This document shows positions 15,505-21,121 of a stretch of 21,121 bases of DNA, in pieces. The DNA is from a bacterium (GTDB lineage: Bacteria; T1Sed10-126), in assembly GCA_003554945.1 (NCBI GenBank), contig PWHN01000037.1, positions 1 through 21,121 of the forward strand. The letters run 5' to 3'. The notes beneath the pieces are model-generated. The model did not search any database, was not told the DNA's origin, and saw only the letters and a list, made by a program, of their open reading frames with translations. The position numbers and the translations under genes are program-made. How positions within the stretch are numbered: position 1 is the first letter of the stretch; the number at the start of each line of letters is the position of its first letter.

Positions 15505-16260
15505 ATGTCGAGACCCCCGGAGCTAAATCCGAAAGTTTACGGTCCGGGGAAACCAGAACGCCCCTCATTTGACGTTGAGCTACTTGCAAATTTTATCAGG
15601 TTTGAAGTCATCGCCGGTGGTGGAGTGCTGGCAGTTGGTGGATTTGCCCTGCGAGCTACTGGTTCTTACAATCTTCCCGTCTTAGGAATGCTATTAATCG
15701 CCGCCGGTCTTTTGCGGCTCTGGATATCGGATTTTCCCCAGGAAGAAAAGCGTAGCGCTTATCCAAAGGATCGCCTCCTTTTTCGATTAAAAAGAGAGCT
15801 GGACGCGGACCATTTTATTGCTGCTGATTATCCGCTTCCCCCCGGGGAATCTATAGATTTGATAGTTGTCGGATATGGCGGAATATTTTCAATCGGTAAG
15901 CTGCGTGAGGCCAGCAGGTATACCGGAGACGCTTCCAGTGAGAAGTGGGAATATATCCCCCGGGGAACAGATGCGATTACTGAAATGTCCAACCCGTTGA
16001 AAAAGCAGAAAGAAAAGACCAAAAAGCTTAGAGATTTCCTTGCTCAGCGTGGGGTTGAGGTGGGTAGGATAGAATTTCATAGCCTGCTTGTTTCAATGAA
16101 ACACCAGGTGGAGGGGAGCGTATTTGATCTGGAGGAAGTGTTTGCTCTCGGGGAGGTGGCCCACTATATCAAAGAGTTAAGGCCACAAAAATCGCTTGAC
16201 TGGGAATTGATCAACGAACTGGAAAAAACAATGAAGGAGCGTATGCACCGGGTAGAATAG
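15505..16260 (+). CDS. Membrane protein with degenerate NERD-like domain
   Basis: 251 residues, no confident family name. Two membrane segments (about 33-51 and 57-74) are followed by a cytosolic domain that resembles NERD (nuclease-related domain): FIAADYPLPPGESIDLIVVGYGGIFSIGK (104-132), a Trp-containing strand (EKWEYIPRG) and NPLKKQKEKTKKLRDFL (163-179), matching the NP..Q..........L block of NERD. In active PD-(D/E)XK-like NERD proteins the strand reads (I/V)E.K; here Glu is replaced by Gly131 before Lys132, while Asp118 is kept. Catalysis is therefore doubtful and a binding or structural role is as likely. It starts 5 nt after clpC with no clear Shine-Dalgarno, so coupling to clpC is likely. 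Confidence 0.6.
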   Translation: MSRPPELNPKVYGPGKPERPSFDVELLANFIRFEVIAGGGVLAVGGFALRATGSYNLPVLGMLLIAAGLLRLWISDFPQEEKRSAYPKDRLLFRLKRELDADHFIAADYPLPPGESIDLIVVGYGGIFSIGKLREASRYTGDASSEKWEYIPRGTDAITEMSNPLKKQKEKTKKLRDFLAQRGVEVGRIEFHSLLVSMKHQVEGSVFDLEEVFALGEVAHYIKELRPQKSLDWELINELEKTMKERMHRVE

Positions 16261-16290
16261 GATATTTTATTTAAGTTGAGACTGATACTT

Positions 16291-17364
16291 ATGGTAATCA
16301 AGAGCGTTAGTTTTGTGTTTGCTAATTTAATTTTAATTTTTTTAATTCATTCGCCTGTCCCTGCTTTTGAAGATCCGGGGGCAATTCCTCCCGGCGGGGG
16401 AATGCCGCCGGGGCAGGAAGATGTGCCCCCGCCAGCGGAAGAAGAGCCTGCGATAACCGAACCGGAACCGCTTCTTGACGAAGAACTGGAACCACGCGAC
16501 CCGTCGCTTGAAGACCCGCTGGAGGAAGATGAAGCACTTAACCGGGTGTACGCCCGTGTGGGCGGTAGAGTGATTACCAAAGCTGACTACCGGCGTGAGT
16601 TTGGGACGACAGAGGTTGACCCTGAGCGGTTGAAGTGGTTGATTGACGAGCTTTTGATAGAGGTGGCGGCCGAGGAAGTTGGAGTTCAAATAACGGACGA
16701 AGAAGTGGAGGAACTGGTTGAGCAGCAGATCAACCAGATAAGAATGCAGGCCGGTGAAGAGGGTTTTCAGCGACAGCTTCAAATGGAAGGGCTGACGGAG
16801 ACCGAATTTCGCGAACAGATGATGAAAGAATTTAAACGGCAGCAAAAATTATCAGCCGTTCTCTTCGCACAGTATCCCGAATTACAGCCGGAAGAGGGAG
16901 AGCCGGCGATGGCCAGCCCGACCCGACCGCGGGCGCGTATTATGTTGCTTGAAAGCAGTAAAGTAGCCGAGGAGGCCTATGACAGGCTGGCTGAGGGGGA
17001 GGCATGGGAGACCGTATTTGAAGAAAAATCAAGACAACTTGCTTTTATGGGTGACGCCGGTGATCTGGGCTGGTTTGACTGGGGGGATTATGCCCGTGAA
17101 CTGGAGTATAGAACCTTTGAACTACCGCTGTTTGGTATCAGCAAACCGTTTGAATTTCAGGGAGAAAAAGCGATAGTGCAAAAAACAGGAAGTCGTCTGA
17201 TTCCCCCCTGGGAAGAAGTTAGCGTTCGGGCGCAGGAGACCTGGAGTCATTACCGGCTAGAGTATTACCAGGAAAGATTAGTGGAGCTACTGCGAGACGA
17301 GTATGCTGTTCACATACCTTCTGATCTGGAAGTTGACCTGCCGGAATACGGTTCAAACAGTTGA
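16291..17364 (+). CDS. SurA-like periplasmic peptidyl-prolyl isomerase/chaperone
   Basis: Exported foldase of the SurA/PrsA type, probably helping outer-membrane or periplasmic proteins fold. From ATG 16291 the 357-residue protein has a signal peptide (hydrophobic core 5-20, likely cut after SPVPA, residue 25). A Pro/Glu-rich acidic linker (26-82) follows, then a SurA-N-like helical region (84-205, with NRVYARVGGRVITKADYRREF and LIDELLIEVAAEEVGVQIT) and one parvulin PPIase domain (about 212-302) with GDAGDLGWFDWGDY. SurA of Enterobacteria has two such domains. An in-frame TTG at 16276 would add five residues; neither start has a good ribosome site. No lipobox Cys is seen, unlike PrsA. It is followed by pdxA and rsmA, as surA is in E. 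coli. Confidence 0.8.
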   Translation: MVIKSVSFVFANLILIFLIHSPVPAFEDPGAIPPGGGMPPGQEDVPPPAEEEPAITEPEPLLDEELEPRDPSLEDPLEEDEALNRVYARVGGRVITKADYRREFGTTEVDPERLKWLIDELLIEVAAEEVGVQITDEEVEELVEQQINQIRMQAGEEGFQRQLQMEGLTETEFREQMMKEFKRQQKLSAVLFAQYPELQPEEGEPAMASPTRPRARIMLLESSKVAEEAYDRLAEGEAWETVFEEKSRQLAFMGDAGDLGWFDWGDYARELEYRTFELPLFGISKPFEFQGEKAIVQKTGSRLIPPWEEVSVRAQETWSHYRLEYYQERLVELLRDEYAVHIPSDLEVDLPEYGSNS

Positions 17365-18323
17365 AGAACAGTAAAAAATTAACCTGGGTTATCTCGACCG
17401 GGGATCCGGCGGGCAGTAGTCCAGAATTGATTGAGCCTCTCGTCGGTGAACGGAGGGCTTCTGAACGAGTGGTTTTTGTTGGCCCGGAGGCGGAGCGTCA
17501 GAAGGTTGTTCCAGAAATTGAAAAAGTGAATAAAATTCCCGATGATGCGGGAGCTTATTGGGTTGAGGCCGGGGATATTGAAGAAAGCAGGGTGCTTTCC
17601 GGAGAAGTTGGCGCTGAATCAGGGGCTGCCGCTTACAGCAGTTTGAGCAGGGCGGTAGAGTTAGTGGAGGATCTGAAAGCATCCGGGTTGATCACACTGC
17701 CGCTGGTTAAAGCAGCGGTTCAGGAGTCGGGGCAGAAAAAATTCACCGGCCATACGGAGTTTCTTGAAAATTACTGGGAGCAAAAGGCGGTTATGACTTT
17801 CCTGGGGGATGAGCTAAATGTTGCACTGCTAACCCGTCATATTCCACTACGCGAGGTGGCGGATAAAATTTCGATCCAACTGGTTGAGGAAGTGGTGGAT
17901 AAGTTAGTTGATTTTTTTGTAGCATACCTTGACCGGCCGCCAAAAATCGCTTTGCTTGGACTTAATCCTCACGCCGGAGAAGAGGGGTTAATTGGAGCGG
18001 GAGAAAAAAATATTTTACAGCCGGCAGTAGAAAAGCTGGTGGAGGCCGGTGTGGATATTGAAGGACCATTTCCGGCGGACAGTTACTTTCCCGTTCATTC
18101 AAACAGACATGACCTGGTGCTCTCCCCTTATCACGACCAGGGTTTACTTCCCTTTAAACAGAGATATTTTTTTACCGGGATACAGGCTTCTGTCGGTCTT
18201 CCCTACCCGCGGGTAAGCCCTGATCACGGAGCCGCGGCAGAAATAGCCGGCAAGGGGCAGATTGACCCCCGCAGTGCGATCAATTGTATGAAACAGTTGC
18301 GCCGACGGGCAGAGGAAGAGTAA
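17361..18323 (+). CDS. pdxA: 4-hydroxythreonine-4-phosphate dehydrogenase family (PdxA)
   Basis: NAD-dependent, metal-binding dehydrogenase; PdxA proper works in the DXP-dependent route to pyridoxal phosphate. The 320 residues hold TGDPAG (13-18), the three metal-binding histidines in GHTE (His131), NPHAGE (His204) and YHDQG (His258), GPFPAD (235-240), LPFK, and SPDHG..AEIAGKG (286-298). The usual GDPAGIGPE reads GDPAGSSPE and the TPxNK block reads TLPLVK, so specificity may differ; the PdxA2 group acting on threonate- or erythronate-type phosphates is an alternative. The TTG start overlaps the previous stop by 4 nt (ttga) and is the only start that keeps the N-terminal strand. Confidence 0.85.
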   Translation: MKNSKKLTWVISTGDPAGSSPELIEPLVGERRASERVVFVGPEAERQKVVPEIEKVNKIPDDAGAYWVEAGDIEESRVLSGEVGAESGAAAYSSLSRAVELVEDLKASGLITLPLVKAAVQESGQKKFTGHTEFLENYWEQKAVMTFLGDELNVALLTRHIPLREVADKISIQLVEEVVDKLVDFFVAYLDRPPKIALLGLNPHAGEEGLIGAGEKNILQPAVEKLVEAGVDIEGPFPADSYFPVHSNRHDLVLSPYHDQGLLPFKQRYFFTGIQASVGLPYPRVSPDHGAAAEIAGKGQIDPRSAINCMKQLRRRAEEE

Positions 18324-18325
18324 GA

Positions 18326-19084
18326 GTGGGTGAACGGCTGAGCCAGGTGCTGCTAACCGACAAAAACTGGATAAACCGCTGTGTTGCCCAGGTGCCCGAG
18401 GCGGAGTTTGGAGTCGAGTGGGCGTCGGGCCGGGGGGCGTTAACGGCGGGGCTTATGAAACGCTGGAAGAAGCTTCTAACAGTGGAAATAGATTTGAGCT
18501 TCTGCCGCCATCTGCGGGAAAAATTTGTTGATCCTCCGGCGGTTATTCGAGCCGACATATTAACCTATCCTCTGCCAAAAATTAGCTTATCATATCCGCT
18601 TGTCGGAAACCTGCCCTATCACCTTACGGGACCTTTACTGGTGAAGATACTCAGGAATGCCGATAAAATTAGTAGTTTTCAAGGATTAATTCAGCAAGAG
18701 GTGGCCGAGCGGATCGCGGCAAGGCCCGGGGAGTCGGAATACTCGGGGATAACGGTTCTGTTTCGGCTCAGCGGTCGAATAGAAAACTGTTTTACCGTCC
18801 CCGCCGGAGCTTTTTCCCCGGTCCCCGGAGTCGATTCGGCCTGGGTGAAATTTATACCGGGAGAGGGGATAGAAAATTTTGAAGGGATGAGAAAGTTTGT
18901 CCGGCGTTGTTTCAGCCAGCCCCGCAAGACCCTTTTAAACAACCTAGCGAGCGGCGCGGACAAGGATAGCTGCCGGCGATTGTTAAGCGAGGTAGAGCTG
19001 GACGAGCGCTGCCGTCCGCACCAGGTAACCCCAAAAAAGTTTCTGGAGGTGTTCGACAGGTGGAAAAAAGAAAAGTTGTCGTAG
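18326..19084 (+). CDS. rsmA: 16S rRNA dimethyladenosine transferase RsmA/KsgA
   Basis: S-adenosylmethionine-dependent dimethylation of the two adjacent adenines near the 3' end of 16S rRNA, late in 30S assembly. The GTG start 2 nt after pdxA, with gaggaag 7 nt upstream, gives 252 residues beginning MGERLSQVLLTDKNW, matching the usual SQNFLxD opening. SAM motif I is VEWASGRGALT (30-40), which keeps two glycines but lacks the GPG of most members. Motif IV NLPY (95-98) is intact. PAGAFSPVPGVDSAWV and the C-terminal helical region RCFSQPRKTLLNNL are typical. It is slightly shorter than usual (about 270). The last 25 nt overlap the next gene. Confidence 0.9.
   Translation: MGERLSQVLLTDKNWINRCVAQVPEAEFGVEWASGRGALTAGLMKRWKKLLTVEIDLSFCRHLREKFVDPPAVIRADILTYPLPKISLSYPLVGNLPYHLTGPLLVKILRNADKISSFQGLIQQEVAERIAARPGESEYSGITVLFRLSGRIENCFTVPAGAFSPVPGVDSAWVKFIPGEGIENFEGMRKFVRRCFSQPRKTLLNNLASGADKDSCRRLLSEVELDERCRPHQVTPKKFLEVFDRWKKEKLS
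19045..19049 (+). promoter_or_regulatory. Ribosome binding site that sets the glycerate kinase GTG start
   Basis: GGAGG (within ctggaggtg) inside the 3' end of rsmA is 10 nt before GTG 19060. It supports a start inside rsmA and a 25-nt overlap. Confidence 0.75.
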
Positions 19085-20220
19085 CATCAGACAAATACAA
19101 AGGTTGTGCAACATCACCGGAAGTCTGTGAACAGCTTGAACGTGGTGTGAAGTCGATTGCGGAGGGGTGGGAAGTAGTGAGCTTGCCCCAGGCCGACGGC
19201 GGCGAGGGGACGGTGGAGGCGCTTGTAGAGGCACTTGATGGAGAGTTTGTTGAATCGACGGTTAAGGGGCCGCGAGGTGGCTCAGTAACGGCCAGGTGGG
19301 GCTATTTGTCGAGAGATGATCGGGGGGACGCGGCGGTTATTGAGATGGCGGCCGCCTCGGGGCTGGCGCTGCTTGAACCGGAACAGCAGGATCCATTTAA
19401 AACTTCAACCTATGGTACGGGGACGTTAATCAGAAAAGCGGCGGAGAAGGGAGCCCGTGAAATACTGCTGGGGATTGGTGGTTCGGCGACAGTAGACGGG
19501 GGTCTGGGTGCGGCGCTCGCGCTGGGGTTTGAGATTAAGGATGAGGGCGGTTGGACCGTGGAAGCGGCGGGGGAGGAGCTGGAACGAGCGGCAGAGATAA
19601 GTGACGGTGAAGTGCCGGATGAAGTGAAAGAATTACAAATAAAAGTCGCCTGTGACGTGACCAACCCCCTGCTCGGGGAGGAAGGAGCGGCGGCAGTATA
19701 CGGACCTCAGAAGGGGGCGGATGAAGAAGAAATACCGAGGCTGGAAGAAAATCTTGCCCGCTGGGCCGGCCTGGTTGAAAATTACGCCGGCCGTGAGCTG
19801 CGCGACGAGCCGGGGACCGGCGCCGCCGGAGGACTTGGTTTTGGTTTAATGGGCTTGCTGGGGGCTCAATTGACGGGTGGCGCTGAGCTGGTTGCAGACC
19901 TAACAGGGTTAAACTCGGAGCTCGAAAACGCCGATATCTTAATTACAGGCGAGGGAGCAATGGACGCTCAGACCGCTTTTGGCAAGACACCTCAGGTAGT
20001 GGCCGAGCGAGGGCGTGAAGCAGGCGTTGATTTTATTGTGGGAGTGGCCGGAGCCCAGGGAGAGGGCTACCGTGAGCTTTACGACAGTTTTGATCTGCTT
20101 GTCGGTTTGCCACGCCGGCCAATGACGCTTGAAGAGAGCATGGCGAAGACGTTTGACGCTTTATACGACTGGGGAGCCGACATAGCGAGGATAGATAACT
20201 GTCGACAGGAGAACAGGTAA
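19060..20220 (+). CDS. Glycerate kinase (GlxK/GarK family)
   Basis: Phosphorylates D-glycerate with ATP; family members give 2-phosphoglycerate, linking glyoxylate, tartronate or serine breakdown to glycolysis. The 386-residue length fits. Diagnostic segments: VVASDKYKGCATSPEV at the N-terminus, PQADGGEGTVEAL (43-55), IEMAAASGLALL, GIGGSATVDGGLGAALALG, ACDVTNPLLGEEGAAAVYGPQKGA, GTGAAGGLGFGLMGLLGA and ITGEGAMDAQTAFGKTP. The protein is strongly acidic. It starts within rsmA, and divIC follows 2 nt after its stop, so it is embedded in the operon with no metabolic partner nearby. Regulation by CdaR-type activators, known for other bacteria, is not indicated here. Confidence 0.92.
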   Translation: MEKRKVVVASDKYKGCATSPEVCEQLERGVKSIAEGWEVVSLPQADGGEGTVEALVEALDGEFVESTVKGPRGGSVTARWGYLSRDDRGDAAVIEMAAASGLALLEPEQQDPFKTSTYGTGTLIRKAAEKGAREILLGIGGSATVDGGLGAALALGFEIKDEGGWTVEAAGEELERAAEISDGEVPDEVKELQIKVACDVTNPLLGEEGAAAVYGPQKGADEEEIPRLEENLARWAGLVENYAGRELRDEPGTGAAGGLGFGLMGLLGAQLTGGAELVADLTGLNSELENADILITGEGAMDAQTAFGKTPQVVAERGREAGVDFIVGVAGAQGEGYRELYDSFDLLVGLPRRPMTLEESMAKTFDALYDWGADIARIDNCRQENR

Positions 20221-20222
20221 AC

Positions 20223-20600
20223 GTGGACAAGCAGACCGGTTTGAAACAGATTATTTTAGTGTTTATAGTGGTTCTTGCAGCAGGGAGCGTTACCTTTGTG
20301 GCGCGGCGTCAGGACGACCACCTGAGTGACTTACGGGAGGAAAAAGAGCGATTGGCTCGAGAATACGAGGAATTGCAGGATAAGCTGGACGAGCTGAAGG
20401 TGCGACGTGAACGGTTGCAGGGGGATCCCTATCTGATAAAACAGCTCGCCCGACAGAAGCTGGGATTGGTACCGCCGGGTGAAAAACGGATCTGGCGGGA
20501 AGAAAGTGACAATCAATTCTCGCCTCTACAGACTGCCGATACAGTGCCTACGGACGGTTTTGGTGCAGACGGTTCAAACTCACCTATAATTAGGGATTAA
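20223..20600 (+). CDS. Septum formation initiator, DivIC/FtsB family
   Basis: Single-pass inner-membrane division protein; FtsB/DivIC partners FtsL and FtsQ/DivIB in the divisome. In 125 residues: a short cytosolic N-terminus, membrane helix (about 8-27, QIILVFIVVLAAGSVTFVA), a coiled coil outside the membrane (about 32-66, LREEKERLAREYEELQDKLDEL) and the family signature DPYLIKQLARQKLGLVPPGEKRIW. The C-terminal 30 residues are Ser/Thr/Asp-rich and look disordered. The GTG start has aggag 11 nt upstream. It is the last gene of the run; no terminator with a T-run follows, only a tagttt/aaacta palindrome at 20615-20626. Confidence 0.88.
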   Translation: MDKQTGLKQIILVFIVVLAAGSVTFVARRQDDHLSDLREEKERLAREYEELQDKLDELKVRRERLQGDPYLIKQLARQKLGLVPPGEKRIWREESDNQFSPLQTADTVPTDGFGADGSNSPIIRD

Positions 20601-20671
20601 TTTTTCCGAAGATTTAGTTTAAACTATTAGTAGTGTAGAAAAGAGTACGCACAAAAATAGAAAAAGTTATA

Positions 20672-20820
20672 ATTTCAATAAGAAGAAAATCCGGCTCTGT
20701 TGAAATCCTTACTGGAGTCAGGCTATTCAAAGGTTTTGGGAGTTATTCTAGTAGCCTGATTAAAGGTTATAGATATTTAATAGAGTAATAGAGTTTTGCG
20801 ATTTCTCCGTTCTGAGAATC
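20672..20820 (+). other. Series of three stem-loops in the right-end gap
   Basis: Three separate inverted repeats: atttcaa/ttgaaat (20672-20678 with 20700-20706); a 10-bp stem agtcaggcta/tagcctgatt with one G-T pair (20716-20725 with 20752-20761); and a 7-bp stem with a one-base bulge (20800-20807 with 20814-20820). A perfect tataat stands at 20668-20673 but without a good -35. No ORF of note. These stems may belong to the same transcript as the larger structure just downstream. Confidence 0.4.
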
Positions 20821-20867
20821 GAGCACTCAATTGATAGTATGATGAGGAAAAAGTTTACGCTATTGAA

Positions 20868-21090
20868 GGGCTACCTGCAAATGTTTTTCTCATTCTTGGT
20901 CCCTATCGGGACGTGTGTTTGCTTTGTCCATTTTTATGATTAAAGGAGGTTACTGGCCCATAGATATCGTGGAAGGAAAAAGCCTCCATTGCCAAATGGG
21001 CCGGGCAACCTCCGAGGTATAGCCGGTTGCAAACCAGGCCATCGTGGCCTGCAACCGGCTATAATTCCGAAAAACACCTGCAGGTAGCTC
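20868..21090 (+). ncRNA. Candidate structured RNA closed by a 12-bp helix
   Basis: The closing helix gggctacctgca (20868-20879) pairs with tgcaggtagctc (21079-21090), with one G-T pair. Enclosed are: gtccc/gggac (20899-20903 with 20908-20912, loop tatc); a two-part stem ggaggtt/aacctcc (20945-20951 with 21007-21013) and ggcccat/atgggcc (20955-20961 with 20996-21002), capped by tggaagg/cctcca (20970-20988); and a long hairpin tatagccggttgc/gcaaccggctata (21018-21030 with 21051-21063) continued by aggcca/tggcct. The plus strand is an inference: ttgata (20831) and tacgct (20856), 19 nt apart, would place a start near 20868, but weakly. It does not match motifs I know for RNase P, tmRNA, SRP, T-box or rRNA. 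A retron msr-msd, an IscB-type omega RNA, or a transposon end are possibilities. Confidence 0.5.
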
Positions 21091-21121
21091 CATGTATGCT
21101 GTCTAAGAGCCATCTTCACTA

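Noticed and set aside
20945-21013. Strings actggccca, ttgccaa and gggcaacc that recall the SAM-I (S-box) riboswitch core
   Set aside because: The order is wrong (tgccaa comes before ggcaacc) and here these bases pair with each other in a simple compound stem. The P1 and P3 arrangement of SAM-I cannot be drawn.

Overview
The window reads as chromosomal DNA of a Gram-positive-lineage (Firmicutes) bacterium that also has an outer membrane. The Firmicutes side is shown by a GSI-alpha glutamine synthetase, McsA/McsB, ClpC and a DivIC/FtsB-type septum protein. The outer-membrane side is shown by a LolC/E-type lipoprotein-release permease with its LolD ATPase and a SurA-like periplasmic chaperone. 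Many proteins are very rich in Asp/Glu (FliD, LysS, glycerate kinase, the SurA linker), which suggests a halophile. Halanaerobiales (for example a Halarsenatibacter-like organism) fits all of this, but the assignment is inference from gene content, not from a marker gene.

Layout. 1-1468: a leading hairpin, then glnA on the minus strand with its own rho-independent terminator. 1484-6881: three genes or gene borders (glnA start, an OxlT-like MFS transporter, the flagellar cap gene fliD) separated by three unusually long gaps of 640-820 bp. These gaps are packed with related repeats: arrays with an 8-bp period, a 22-bp perfect palindrome seen five times, and exact tandem duplications of 60 and about 129 bp. 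6882-12726: a tight plus-strand operon lysS-lolC/E-lolD-ilvE-mcsA-mcsB with overlapping or nearly touching genes. 12968-20600: clpC behind its own leader, followed by a NERD-like membrane protein, surA-like, pdxA, rsmA, glycerate kinase and divIC/ftsB, again overlapping or nearly so. 20601-21121: no gene, but a series of strong inverted repeats.

How the genes fit together. McsA-McsB-ClpC is the arginine-phosphorylation/proteolysis module, here without an adjacent ctsR. LolC/E-LolD and the SurA-like protein serve the outer membrane and periplasm. surA-pdxA-rsmA repeats, in the same order, the well-known enterobacterial surA-pdxA-ksgA arrangement. LysS, IlvE, GlnA and glycerate kinase are housekeeping metabolism.

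The strongest candidate for something undescribed is the right end: a segment of about 223 nt (20868-21090) closed by a 12-bp helix and enclosing three stem-loop systems, looking like a structured RNA whose partner gene, if any, lies beyond the window. A second candidate is the modular octamer-based repeat family of the first 6.9 kb, which vanishes abruptly once the compact operons begin.
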